Shown: positions 11,826-22,378 of the stretch, in pieces
Layout of the letters: each line of letters begins with the position of its first letter
Numbering within the stretch: the first letter of the stretch is position 1
Source of the DNA: Lithodes maja
Lineage: Eukaryota; Arthropoda; Malacostraca; Decapoda; Lithodidae
Length of the DNA stretch: 64,000 nt
NCBI GenBank assembly: GCA_037953745.1
Contig: JBAKBP010007479.1
Location: 35,616-99,615, forward strand
Reading direction: 5' to 3'
Notes under the pieces: model-generated
Databases searched by the model: none
Told to the model about the DNA's origin: nothing
The model's input: the letters and a program-made list of their open reading frames with translations, nothing else
Position numbers and translations under genes: made by a program

Positions 11826-12650
11826 CATCCCGTCAATTACCGTAATTTGGCCGCACAGTCTTAAGGACCTCGCTAGGCTACGAGCCGCTTGCTCAGCCAT
11901 TGTTTCCTAGCCTACTACATCCCAGCTAGACTTTGCTCGGTCAGCAGATACAGCATAGTATTGAAGCTTTCCTTATGTATGTTATTGTTTATGCACTATT
12001 GATTTCATGTGTGGCACGCATAGCTACTTTAGAGATTAGTGGCCCCCCGAGCACAATCCTAGTAGGCTATTGCCAGTGCATTGTCGGAGTACTTCTTTTA
12101 TATGTTTGCCATTTACTACTGTCTATTCTTATAATTCTTCTTATGTCAATTTAAAGCCTTTAATATTACTTAATTGCCAGTGTGTTGCTTATTGAATTGC
12201 TGTTAAAAATCCGATACTTACTTCTTACGAGTATCCGAGAAGCATCTAACTTTATCAGAAGATTCCTTGCTCGATGCTCGAGGACTATTGTTTAACGTAA
12301 CGTAATAGTGCCGATCCGAAGTAGAGGGTGGAGGACTTCTTAAGTTCTTAGTCAAGGGTGGATTACTTCGGCTTCGGCCAACACTATTCTTTGGTGTTGT
12401 TGTATTTACTTCTTTGTTTGATTGTTGACCAGACTAGATAACTCCCGTCTCTTTATTAGTCTGTTGTGAAACGCTAGTACCGAGTTCTTGTATACCCCGT
12501 TATAGCAGATAGAACTCTGGAGGGTATTGGTGTTTTTTGTTCGGCTGGCAGTACTCTGGGGTTGGGATCGTGTGTTTCCGTTGTGGCAGCGAGCCATACT
12601 CGAGTCCTGTTTGAGAGCCCTAGTGTACCCGAGTGCCCGGTCGTAACAAA

Positions 12651-12662
12651 TGGCGACCTTGC
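12651..12662 (+). other. Element A primer-binding site
   Basis: TGGCGACCTTGC starts two bases after the LTR. It would pair with a tRNA ending GCAAGGUCGCCA, that is, an acceptor stem beginning GACCUUG. Several arthropod tRNA-Arg species begin GACC, making tRNA-Arg a candidate primer. The same 12 nt follow the 5' LTRs of B and C. Confidence 0.8.
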
Positions 12663-12862
12663 TTAGGATTTTGTGAACAGTATACATTTTTGCAGAGTTG
12701 TACAACATTTGTTTGTTTGTACTTTAGCGTGCATATTGAAGAATATTTTTTTTTGTATGGCAATTAGTAGAGCATTTAAGAGACTCCAGTTAATTTAGTA
12801 ATTAGTGCGTGCATAAGGAAGTTTAACACTTTTGTCTCGAGAATTTTTTTGTGGACTTCAGT

Positions 12863-15800
12863 ATGTCGTGCCCTAGCACTGACGAGGAGCGAGAGATGCC
12901 ATTTGAAGAGGTGCCGTTAGTAATCAGTGAGGAGGATGCTAGAGTTTTTGTGAGTAAGCGGTACCACGTGACGGAGGAGAGGCTGACTGGGGTGGATATT
13001 TATGGCTTGCACCTGATAGCCAAGGTTTTGGGCCTATCCAATGTAATAGGGATGTCCAAGAGGGAGCTGATTTCCTGGGTGTTGCGTGGGCGACATGGGG
13101 TTTCGGAGGAGAGGGCGTTTGGGGGGGTTCCTCCCCAGATCCCCTCTCACTCGACTCCCACAGTGCCGTCCACTCAGTTGCCGGAGATTAGCACTCTCCC
13201 ACAGAGGGATGAGAATTGGCAGATTGGAGTGCCCTCGGGCGGTGCACATGGTGGTTCCCCAGTTTTTGCCCCCCCTCCTTCAGTAGTGGCAGCTCCCTCT
13301 TCCTGCCTGTCTCCAGATATGATATTTAGACTTGAGCTTGCTAAAATTAAGAATGAGGCTAGGAAGCAGGAGATGGAGAATGAGACTAGGAGGCATGAGA
13401 ATGAGGCTAGGAGGCATGAGAATGAGACTAGGAAGCAGGAGAAGGAGATTGAGGCTGAGTCTAGGAGGCAGGAGAATGAGACTAGGAGGCACGAGGCTGA
13501 GCTTAGGTACGACTCAGAGAAATATTGTGCTCAAATAGATTTAGATAAGACTCGTGCAGAGTCGACAGGGACTCGGATGGGCCGTGAGGGCCAAGTAAGA
13601 GAACAGTCCTTGTCCCACTTAGTCAAATTGGTGCCGGCATTTAGTGAAACTGAAGTCACAGAATTTTTTAATCGGTTTGAGAAGAAGTGTAGGGAGCATA
13701 ATTGGCCTGAAGAGAAGTGGGCAGCTCTAGTCTCCTCAAGACTTACGGGTAAGGGTCTGAAGGCTTATGATGCACTGCCTTTAGAGTCTTGCATTGACTA
13801 CCCAGAATTGAAGAGAGCTGTCCTACGGGCATACGAGTTGCAACCAGAAACATATCGATTGAAGTTTCGGGGTGTTACGAAGACTAGGGAGGCGATCTTT
13901 CTTGAACATGCCCGGGACTTAAAAGATGCACTTACAAACTGGACACGTTCTGAGAAAGCTGAGATGGCCGAACAGTTGACTGAGCTGTTTCTGCTCGAGC
14001 AGTTTTATAAGTGTACTGGTGCAGAAATGACTTTAACTATTAAAGAAAAGAACCCAAAAACTCTACAGGAGGCAGCTGAGATGGCTGACCTCCGGCTATC
14101 GCTAATTCGTGGGTGCGGGTCTGCCCAGCGTAGTGAGGCAGGTAACAAGGGGCGTGACGCCCCACCCCCCCGAGTTGGTAATATATCTTATGCAAACAAG
14201 TACAAGAGTTATGATACCAAGACTGACCACAAGACTAGCACCGTCCCATTTAAGAAGGGGCCGGGCCCTTCCCAGTACCAAGGGAAGCCCAAAGGGGAGT
14301 TGGAGTGTTATCAATGTCATAAAAAGGGGCACTTTGCAAGAGTCTGTCCTAGCAAACCACCTACAGCAGCTGTGTCTTTGGCCTGCAACATTGGTGTGTC
14401 TCTGAAGTCTTCTGAGTTTGCCCGGGGCAGTTCGTCAGAGGCTGAGGCACAGCCAATGCAGAAGCACCTGGGAAGCTCGAACCCTGCTCAGGATGTTTTT
14501 TGCGACCATAGAGGGCGGGGTTGCGTGATGTGGGCGGGGCGCAAGCATGGAGTAGAGGTCTTGCGTGATACCGGTGCTTCCCAGACTTTGATGAAAAACT
14601 TGACTGGCTACCCTATAAACGTGGCTCGGGTGGTAGTGGTGCAGGGTATTAATGCAACTCGGTCATACCCGCTGGTGCGGTTGGAGTTGGAGGTGGATGG
14701 TGTGGCACGTGAATTGGATGTCGGGATTGTGGAGAAACTGCCAGTGGAGGGCGTCGACCTTCTTCTCGGCAACGACTTTGCAAGGCCCGCTTCTGAGGTT
14801 CTACCCTTAGTCGTTGCCGAGAGGCCGGCCGACGTAAGTAGGGAAGAGCGAGAGTGGGTCGAGCGGTGCCAGGCACAACCCATGGCGTGTGCTGTCACCC
14901 GAGCTCGGGCAGCTAAAGTGTCACAGCTTAGTCCTCCGTCTTCAGACGAGCGGAGGAACGATAAACAGGAGGAGGCTAAAGCTGGAGTTGGTTTTAAGAG
15001 TTTTGACTCGGCGGCTCTCCTGGGTGATTCAGTATTGGCACCATTACTTAGTTCTGGAGTGGCCCCTGGGCCTGTCATCGAGAGTGACGAGGCTGGGCAT
15101 GATGAGTCTCCACGACAGCAGCGTTATGAACATCGAGAGAGACAGAGGGAGCAGCTCAGTATCGGGGAAGGTCATGCATTGCTCCGGGAGCAGTTGGATC
15201 GCTTGGCACCCTCAGATATACGTCGGTTGCAACTGGAGGACCCTGATCTCCAAACGTGTGCTAATGGAGCTGTGGAGCTCGACGAGGACGGTGATGCACA
15301 GCCGGGAGATTTTTTTTATTTAGAAGGCATCCTCTATCGGCGTTTTCAAGACCCTAAACGTAGCTGGAAAATGGGGTCCGGAGTAGTGGACCAGTTGGTG
15401 GTGCCACGGGAGTGCAGGGATAGCCTACTGAGTTTGGCGCATGACACACCGCTGGCAGGACATTTGGGGGTAAGAAAAACGGTGGCGGCTTTGGGGAAAT
15501 TGTTTTGGTGGCCGGGGATGAAGTCTCATGTGCAGTCATGGATAAACTCATGTGATATTTGTCAACGGGTCGGGAAACCGAACCAAGTTATTCCTAAGGC
15601 TCCGTTACACCCTATTCCTGTGATTGGGCCACCCTTTAGTAAAATTGTTGTTGACATGGTTGGTCCACTCCCTCCCACTAAGGCTGGAAATAAATTTTTG
15701 TTAACCATAATGGATGTTGCCACTAGATACCCCGACGCATACCCTATGAAAAATGGCATGGCTAAGACGGTAGTCAGTAACTTGTTGTGGTACTTTTCAA

Positions 15801-18016
15801 GGTACGGGTACCCGGAGGAGATTCAGTCTGATCAGGGATCCAATTTCACCTCCAATATATTCAAGCAAACAATGCAACAGCATGGGATACGAGCAGTAGT
15901 ATCGTCAGCGTATCACCCTGAGAGTCAAGGGGTGCTTGAGCGGTGGCATGCCACCCTTAAAAGCATGCTCAGGTGTTATTGTGCTGACAACGGAAGGGAT
16001 TGGGATCTTGGATTGCCTTATGTGCTGTTTGCTGCTCGGGAAGTGCCTGGTGAGAGCCTGGGATTTAGTCCAAACGAGCTGATTTTTGGACACCGTGTCA
16101 GGGGCCCCCTTAATATGCTGAGAGAAATTTGGGAGGGAACTGTGCAGCCTTGTCCCTTGTTAAAGTATGTGTTTGAAAGCCGTGAGCGCATGCTTAAGAG
16201 TCTGGAGATGGCAGGTCGAAACTTGACAGAATCACAAGCTTTGATGAAGGACAGGTATGATCGCAAAGTGAGGCTCCGGAAGTTCATTGTAGGACAAGAG
16301 GTATTAATTTTGTTGCCTTTGGTTGGGAACCCCCTCTCTGCGAAGTACACTGGACCTTATAAAATTGTAGAAAAAATTTCAGACCTAGATTACCTTGTTG
16401 CCACTCCAGACAGGAGGAAAAAGAACCAGTTATGTCACGTGAACCTTATAAAAGAGTATGAGAGGCGCCCCTCTGAGCCTCTCACTGTCCCTGTGTTGGC
16501 TTGTTGCGGCCGTGGTGGAGAAGGAGAGGGGGACAGTCAAGCTTCAGAGGAGGATAGCTGGGATCAACATGTTTCAGCGGATCAGTGGGCGGGGAACTCG
16601 AGCCTAAGGGCTGACGAGGCTATAGCTCATTTGCCTGAGCCGCAGTTTGATGCTATCCGTCAGTTGTTCGGTTCATACCCCACTGTATTTGCTGAACACC
16701 CATGCCTCACTACACAGGCTATGCATGATGTTGACGTGGGGGACCATCTACCCTTTAAGTCAATCCCGTACCGTGTGCCCCCCATAAAACTACCAGCACT
16801 GAGGGAGGAGTTGGAGTATATGCTCGGTAGAGGGTTGATAGAGAAAGGCACAGTTAAATGGACTTCCCCCGTAACACTGCAGCCTAAGCCAGATGGCAAG
16901 GTACGCTTTTGTATTGATTTCCGTAGGTTAAACGGTTTGACTCCAACTAACCCATATCCTCTTCCTCGGGTTGATGATAGTGTTGATAAAATTGGTAATG
17001 CTCGGTTTTTGTCTAAAGTAGATTTAGTAAAAGGTTACTGGCAAGTACCTTTGTCCGAGCGTGCTAAAGAGGTATGTGGTTTTGTGGTGGACGGGAGTAC
17101 CTACCGGTGTAATGTTATGCCCTACGGACTTAAGAATGCACCAGCAACGTTTCAGAACCTGGTGAATGAAATTGTCAAGGACATTCCAAATTGCACCGTA
17201 TATTTGGACGATGTAATCATTTATGATGACGACTTTGAGAGCCATTGTGAGCACCTTGAGACCTTGTTCCGGAAACTTAGTGAAGCAGGTCTGGTAGTAA
17301 ATTTGGCAAAGTGTGACTTCGTAAAAGCCACTGTGCAGTACCTTGGGTTTGTAGTGGGAAGGGGACAGGTGTGCCCTCCTCAGAACAAGGTACAGGCTAT
17401 CAATAAATTTCCGCACCCAACCACCAAGAAGCAGATTATGAGATTCTTGGGTATGATAGGCTACTACAGACGCTTCATAAAAGGTTACTCAACGGTGTTG
17501 GCACCTCTCACAGATTTGTTATCTAAAGACAAAAAGTTTTTGTGGGCACCTGAGTGTGAAAAGGCTTTTACTTTGGTGAAACATTTGCTATGTACTCATC
17601 CGATACTCAGGGCCCCAGACTTTAACAGGCCTTTTCAGCTGGCAACAGATGCTAGTGGTGTAGGGGCTGGTGCCGTCTTGCTACAGACAGACAATGAGGG
17701 TGTGGAACACCCAGTAAGTTTCTTTTCTAAAAAGTTCAATGCTGCACAAAAGAACTATTCTACAATAGATAAGGAATTACTGGCGATTGTGCTGTCGCTC
17801 AGGCACTTCGAGGTGTATGTTCCAGCCTATGGCCCAGTCGTGGTTATCTACACTGATCATCACCCTTTGAGATTCCTAAATCAATTTCACAATCGCAATA
17901 TGAGACTGACCAGGTGGTCTTTGATGTTGCAGGAGTATAACCTGGACATCCGTCATATTGCGGGATGTGACAATGTGATCGCGGATTGTTTATCGAGGGT
18001 AGATGATCAGTCGTAG
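12863..18016 (+). CDS. Gag-Pol polyprotein of element A (Gmr1-like order)
   Basis: One frame encodes the whole retrotransposon polyprotein. ATG 12863 is preferred, since the frame extends upstream only to a GTG at 12851 and related copies start MSN. Residues numbered from 12851: SAP-like helix pair about 45-80; charged coiled coil 160-235 with ARRHENE-type repeats; SCAN-like capsid about 253-420 (AVLRAYELQPETYRLKF); CCHC knuckle C486-C499; aspartic protease D573-T-G-A with LLLGNDF near 637; integrase zinc site H864, H871, C901, C904; catalytic D935, D994, E1030 (D-35-E); GPY module; RT with YLDD 1451-1454; RNase H D1600 and TDHHPL near 1668. Integrase precedes RT, the reverse of usual Gypsy order. 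No internal stop is present. Confidence 0.95.
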   Translation: MSCPSTDEEREMPFEEVPLVISEEDARVFVSKRYHVTEERLTGVDIYGLHLIAKVLGLSNVIGMSKRELISWVLRGRHGVSEERAFGGVPPQIPSHSTPTVPSTQLPEISTLPQRDENWQIGVPSGGAHGGSPVFAPPPSVVAAPSSCLSPDMIFRLELAKIKNEARKQEMENETRRHENEARRHENETRKQEKEIEAESRRQENETRRHEAELRYDSEKYCAQIDLDKTRAESTGTRMGREGQVREQSLSHLVKLVPAFSETEVTEFFNRFEKKCREHNWPEEKWAALVSSRLTGKGLKAYDALPLESCIDYPELKRAVLRAYELQPETYRLKFRGVTKTREAIFLEHARDLKDALTNWTRSEKAEMAEQLTELFLLEQFYKCTGAEMTLTIKEKNPKTLQEAAEMADLRLSLIRGCGSAQRSEAGNKGRDAPPPRVGNISYANKYKSYDTKTDHKTSTVPFKKGPGPSQYQGKPKGELECYQCHKKGHFARVCPSKPPTAAVSLACNIGVSLKSSEFARGSSSEAEAQPMQKHLGSSNPAQDVFCDHRGRGCVMWAGRKHGVEVLRDTGASQTLMKNLTGYPINVARVVVVQGINATRSYPLVRLELEVDGVARELDVGIVEKLPVEGVDLLLGNDFARPASEVLPLVVAERPADVSREEREWVERCQAQPMACAVTRARAAKVSQLSPPSSDERRNDKQEEAKAGVGFKSFDSAALLGDSVLAPLLSSGVAPGPVIESDEAGHDESPRQQRYEHRERQREQLSIGEGHALLREQLDRLAPSDIRRLQLEDPDLQTCANGAVELDEDGDAQPGDFFYLEGILYRRFQDPKRSWKMGSGVVDQLVVPRECRDSLLSLAHDTPLAGHLGVRKTVAALGKLFWWPGMKSHVQSWINSCDICQRVGKPNQVIPKAPLHPIPVIGPPFSKIVVDMVGPLPPTKAGNKFLLTIMDVATRYPDAYPMKNGMAKTVVSNLLWYFSRYGYPEEIQSDQGSNFTSNIFKQTMQQHGIRAVVSSAYHPESQGVLERWHATLKSMLRCYCADNGRDWDLGLPYVLFAAREVPGESLGFSPNELIFGHRVRGPLNMLREIWEGTVQPCPLLKYVFESRERMLKSLEMAGRNLTESQALMKDRYDRKVRLRKFIVGQEVLILLPLVGNPLSAKYTGPYKIVEKISDLDYLVATPDRRKKNQLCHVNLIKEYERRPSEPLTVPVLACCGRGGEGEGDSQASEEDSWDQHVSADQWAGNSSLRADEAIAHLPEPQFDAIRQLFGSYPTVFAEHPCLTTQAMHDVDVGDHLPFKSIPYRVPPIKLPALREELEYMLGRGLIEKGTVKWTSPVTLQPKPDGKVRFCIDFRRLNGLTPTNPYPLPRVDDSVDKIGNARFLSKVDLVKGYWQVPLSERAKEVCGFVVDGSTYRCNVMPYGLKNAPATFQNLVNEIVKDIPNCTVYLDDVIIYDDDFESHCEHLETLFRKLSEAGLVVNLAKCDFVKATVQYLGFVVGRGQVCPPQNKVQAINKFPHPTTKKQIMRFLGMIGYYRRFIKGYSTVLAPLTDLLSKDKKFLWAPECEKAFTLVKHLLCTHPILRAPDFNRPFQLATDASGVGAGAVLLQTDNEGVEHPVSFFSKKFNAAQKNYSTIDKELLAIVLSLRHFEVYVPAYGPVVVIYTDHHPLRFLNQFHNRNMRLTRWSLMLQEYNLDIRHIAGCDNVIADCLSRVDDQS

Positions 18017-18404
18017 GCTATCACAGGTGTGTGGGTTTGAGTGGAGAAAAAATAGGCTGCCCTTATAGTGCAGCCGGGAAAAACATATTAAAATATAAAA
18101 ATCATAAAAAAACTCTTTCTTTTTGATATAGATAATTGTATAAGTTTGTCATAGCCTATAGAGTTTGAGTAGTCCACGAACTATCAAACGGCTGAGCTGC
18201 TGTAAGCTCGCTCTGGGAGCATGATATTGTGTCTTTTGCTATTGTTGGGAGGAGTTATAAAATGTAATTTTTTTTTAAAGATGTGTTTTAGTGATAATCT
18301 CAGCTTTGTTTTAGTGCCATGCGGTCGCTGGGTGTGAGGGGCTTGATGGGGTTCTGTGTATCAGATTTTAGCTCAGGGTTGAGCAAGTAAAATCTTGGGG
18401 GAGG
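18017..18404 (+). other. Element A 3' untranslated region with purine tract
   Basis: This 388-bp non-coding stretch lies between the RNase H stop and the 3' LTR. It ends in a GGGGGAGG-type purine tract (18397-18404), the expected primer for plus-strand DNA synthesis. No envelope-like frame is present. Confidence 0.85.
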
Positions 18405-20263
18405 TGTGACGCATGTCGAGTATGAGCATGCTGTACAGAACGCCCAGTCATGCCCCACTCTCGCTAGGATCGTCAGGGCAGGAACTTTGGCTGTAGTCTG
18501 TGTAGAGTTTCCTAACTTAGTTTATGTGAGCCGTTGTACTATAAGTATTATAAATATGTATCTTGTTTTCATCTGAGTCAACGAGTTCTATTTTATATCA
18601 TTAGTTATAAGTGTTGTGTGTGGGACTTATTTGTAATGATGAAAGGAGAGAGAGAGATTACGTAACGAGGGCCAGCGAGTGCGCCATGAGGCAGGTAGGC
18701 CTAACTCCCCTCCTTCCTCCTCCCTCCTCCCTCTCAGTGCGTGGGAAATCCTTTGTCGATCCCAGATTGAGAGAGAATATTACGTAACGATTGCTAGTGG
18801 GCGGTCCTTAGTAGTTGGCGATATGCTCACTAGAGGGCCGAGTATAAAAAGGGAGGTCTCGCCGCATTTTCTTCAGAACTCATTAGGCAGAGCGACTTCT
18901 CATATCCCTTGCAACTATATATATTCTTCCGACTGATGTGAACTTTCCCTACTCTCTGTACCGCCTACCTTCTTCTTTTCCCGAACCCTTTTTAACCTCA
19001 ATGACCCCTTTGGTGCAGATTTAGTCAGCCAAAGTATTGTCGCTTGAGTTCTCACGAGATATATGCCTATTAGATAGCCTATTTTGGAAGGGATAACTAG
19101 AATAGGATTGATTAATGTTTGTTGCACTCGTATATGCATTTCCCTGGGTATGATTATTCATGTTCCTGTTTTCTGCTGATCTAGGTGATGCTAGACTGGG
19201 ATAAGGCTACTAGAGTTGTGATTCCCGATGTGTATTAGGTTTTGTTGAACCTGTACAATCGCAACGGAGACTTGGAAAGCCTAGGTGGTCTTTCTGACTG
19301 TGTACCTTGTGAGTTTAGCACTGTGTTGCGAGTGAGGGCTTTTGCCTCTGCCACCCAGCACTGTGCTAACTCGTTTGCTTGACTTTGAGAGGATCGCCAG
19401 GAGAGAACCAGATACTAGTGATCTGGATCTCTCAAGAGAGCATCCCGTCAATTACCGTAATTTGGCCGCACAGTCTTAAGGACCTCGCTAGGCTACGAGC
19501 CGCTTGCTCAGCCATTGTTTCCTAGCCTACTACATCCCAGCTAGACTTTGCTCGGTCAGCAGATACAGCATAGTATTGAAGCTTTCCTTATGTATGTTAT
19601 TGTTTATGCACTATTGATTTCATGTGTGGCACGCATAGCTACTTTAGAGATTAGTGGCCCCCCGAGCACAATCCTAGTAGGCTATTGCCAGTGCATTGTC
19701 GGAGTACTTCTTTTATATGTTTGCCATTTACTACTGTCTATTCTTATAATTCTTCTTATGTCAATTTAAAGCCTTTAATATTACTTAATTGCCAGTGTGT
19801 TGCTTATTGAATTGCTGTTCAAAATCCGATACTTACTTCTTACGAGTATCCGAGAAGCATCTAACTTTATCAGAAGATTCCTTGCTCGATGCTCGAGGAC
19901 TATTGTTTAACGTAACGTAATAGTGCCGATCCGAAGTAGAGGGTGGAGGACTTCTTAAGTTCTTAGTCAAGGGTGGATTACTTCGGCTTCGGCCAACACT
20001 ATTCTTTGGTGTTGTTGTATTTACTTCTTTGTTTGATTGTTGACCAGACTAGATAACTCCCGTCTCTTTATTAGTCTGTTGTGAAACGCTAGTACCGAGT
20101 TCTTGTATACCCCGTTATAGCAGATAGAACTCTGGAGGGTATTGGTGTTTTTTGTTCGGCTGGCAGTACTCTGGGGTTGGGATCGTGTGTTTCCGTTGTG
20201 GCAGCGAGCCATACTCGAGTCCTGTTTGAGAGCCCTAGTGTACCCGAGTGCCCGGTCGTAACA
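18405..20263 (+). repeat. Element A 3' LTR
   Basis: This is the same length as the 5' LTR (1,859 bp) and nearly identical to it. It is followed by the ACCC duplication at 20264-20267. Confidence 0.95.
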
Positions 20264-20969
20264 ACCCTAATACAGGGGGACTATTATGCCTGTCTTCCAG
20301 TCATCAGGTGCACTCCCTCTCTCCCATGCTAGTTTACACATTTTCCATACCCATTCGATCACTATCTCACCACCATACCTCAGTATTTCCCCATACACTC
20401 CATCAATTCCTGATGCTTTCCCAATCTTCACTCTATTCATGGCTTCACACACTTCTGATCTCCTGATCACACCTCCTCTTCCACTACTTCTCTTCTTCTT
20501 TCTCCCATGCCCCATCCAATTATGTTTGCTGGTGTTTCATTCCTTACATTTAGCAATTCGTTGAAATTCTCCCTTCATCTTTCGATTTTCTGTTGTTTCT
20601 CGGTTATCACTCGCCCATTCTTATCTTTCACACCCTTACTATTTCCCCCTAACTTTCTTGACCTTTTTCAGAACAGTTGCTTACACTCCCTCCATTTTAC
20701 ACATAGATTCCTTCCAATTTCCTCATCTACTCTTCTTTTACTTTCCTTCACTATTCTCTTCACCAGTCTCATTTTCTCCAAGTACCTCCCTCTTTTCTGT
20801 CTCTCCAAATCTTCATTCCCTCTACTACCCAACCACTCTCTACACACTATATTCTTATCTTCAACAGCTATTTTTACCTCTTTAGTCCGCCCACGCTGTA
20901 CCCTTCACTCCCCTCCCTCTTCTCCTTACTCCTCACACCTCCTAACATGCTGCACAGATCTCTTCCTTA
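20264..20969 (-). pseudogene. RTE-like LINE, N-terminal RT part (right of element A)
   Basis: Minus-strand reading gives the early RT blocks KIGKASGIDGVYGEILRYGG and DDWKTGIIVPLY just before 20268. The block that should follow is found at the other side of element A (10789 downward), so A split this LINE. The frame carries stops. The endonuclease is not visible; a miniature element starts at 20970. Confidence 0.75.
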
Positions 20970-21180
20970 AGCCGGTATCACACGAGAGCTTTTATAGTAA
21001 ACATTCGATGATCAACATTTGTCTGGCAACGTTTCTGGAATAATTTGCACTGGTATCGGAAACTAGACTGTTGATATATAAATTTAAGTGGCCGAAATAT
21101 TATATATGTTGACCTCATAAGCTGCCAGACCAGTGTTGAGGATAAATGTTGAGGGAAAAAGCGCTCGTGTGATACCGGCT
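20970..21180. mobile_element. 211-bp MITE with AGCCGGTATCACACGAG termini
   Basis: Terminal inverted repeats lie at 20970-20989 and 21161-21180, with one or two mismatches. The interior is AT-rich and non-coding. No convincing target duplication was found. Confidence 0.75.
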
Positions 21181-21244
21181 ACACTCTGCTCACCTCATCT
21201 GACACGCAGGAGGTACGCGGGGAAACATAGTATTCCCTTACCCC

Positions 21245-21563
21245 TTAAGGGAGAAGGATCCAGACCTCCATCAAATTTAAAAAAAACATCCATTAGATCC
21301 CCCTTCTAGATTAATTTGTAAATTTTTCGGTAGACAAATGTCCCGGCCGAAGGCCGATTCTTCCAACATTACAGGCTCACTATCGTTCGCCAGGGAAAAA
21401 ATTGACACCTAAATAGCACGAAAGGTCTAAATATTGACGAAGAAATGGGCCGAAAGGTCTTTTAATCGACTAAATAATGGGGTAAACATCTTAACATCTG
21501 AAAACTAATGGGGCTAAACATGAGGGAGAAAGTGGTCCAGAAAACCGGCCCATCCCCCCTTAA
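21245..21563. mobile_element. TTAA-2 palindromic element
   Basis: It begins TTAAGGGAG and ends CCCCCCTTAA. The inner palindrome CCGGCCGAAGGCCG (degenerate here) and the arms GCTCACTATCGTTCGCCAGG mark the family. It is non-coding and could fold on itself. About seven relatives occur in the window. Confidence 0.75.
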
Positions 21564-21615
21564 CTCCACCCTATTCCTCTCCACTATGGCTTATCAACAC
21601 ATGCAGTAACCTTCT

Positions 21616-21995
21616 TTAAGGGACACCACCTCGCTTTTTTTTCTCTTTCTCTCCCTCTCTCTTTGACTTGTATCAATTCGGCCCCATTCAGCCTACTGTT
21701 TTAAGATGTTTACCCCCATCCAGCTGTCAAAATTTTCCTGGCGAGCGGTAGCGAGCCAGCATATATATATATTTTTGTTTTGACAGCAAGCTAAATTTGT
21801 ACATTTTTCGATAGAAAAATGTCTCCGGCGAAGCCGGATTTCTCCATACAATGCTGGCTCGCTATCGCTCGCCAGGAAGAAATCGACACCTAGGATGGGG
21901 ATAAACGTCTTAAAACAGTTGGCTGAATGGAGCCGAATGGATACAAGCCATGGAAAGAGAAAAAAGGAGAGAACGATAAAAAAAAAACCCGGTGA
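21616..21995. mobile_element. TTAA-1 palindromic element
   Basis: The left end is TTAAGGGACACCACCTCGC. Outer arms of about 100 bp (TGTATC.ATTCGGCCCCATTC and its complement) flank inner arms GGCGAGCG.TAGCGAGCC and the core CCGGCGAAGCCGG. The right terminus is eroded. It is non-coding. Confidence 0.75.
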
Positions 21996-22161
21996 CCACT
22001 CTTACCTACTACACTACCATTCACCTTACCGACAACACTCAATAACCTATGCCACCAAAGCTCATACCATCTTGTTGTATCCGCTTTGCCTTGATAGAAC
22101 ACCGCAAGACCGGATTTGTTTTTGTTTTCGAGCATGTCTCCCTTTTGCTTACAGATACGCA

Positions 22162-22378
22162 TTAACCCCTTTTGTACCGGCGACATCTTGTTAATTTTTA
22201 TTCTAGCTATATTTAGACGATATTGTGCAGCTTAAGGAGGTTCTCTGGTCGTAAAAAGGGTTAATCAAGATAGTTCGCAGCCTGATCATTCCTGGAGGGC
22301 CTTCTTAATCTGACTATAGTCGTATATTAGTAGCCAGTAAAAAAGTGAAAAGGACAACACCGGTACTGAACAAGTTAA
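22162..22378. mobile_element. TTAA-3 element, full length
   Basis: This 217-bp element is flanked by TTAA at both ends. Terminal repeats read TTAACCCCTTTTGTACCGGC on the left and, complemented from the right, TTAACTTGTTCAGTACCGG. The interior carries ATTTAGACGAT and its partner. It is non-coding. CCC next to TTAA fits piggyBac-type termini, an inference from established families. Confidence 0.8.

Larger units (their letters stand above)
10790..12648 (+). repeat. Element A 5' LTR
   Basis: It begins TGTGACGC and ends GTAACA. TATAAAAAG at 11228-11236 and TCAGA at 11258-11262 put transcription start near 11259. U3 would then be about 470 bp, with a long R-U5 of about 1.39 kb. Short frames inside it, such as a 74-codon one, are present in both LTRs and look non-coding. 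Confidence 0.95.
10790..20263 (+). mobile_element. Element A: Gmr1-like Gypsy LTR retrotransposon, intact and young
   Basis: This 9,474-bp element has two 1,859-bp LTRs, a 4-bp target duplication, a primer-binding site, a single gag-pol frame of about 1,717 codons and a purine tract. The LTRs differ at only about three positions by eye (A/G near 11051, C/T near 11257, A/C near 12207, left-copy coordinates), so insertion was recent. Pol order is protease, integrase, RT, RNase H. No envelope-like or additional frame lies between RNase H and the 3' LTR. Every part needed for an autonomous element appears present, but activity is untested. Confidence 0.95.

Noticed and set aside
11064..12154. Short frames (73-85 codons) inside the LTRs of element A
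   Set aside because: Duplicated only because the LTRs are duplicated; they lie in promoter and leader sequence and lack recognisable domains.
18017..18404. Search for an envelope gene after element A RNase H
   Set aside because: Only 388 bp without an open frame; no transmembrane or signal-bearing product is possible.
20248..21043. Overlapping plus-strand frames rich in S, F, L and P
   Set aside because: Antisense shadows of the RTE-like reverse transcriptase on the minus strand.
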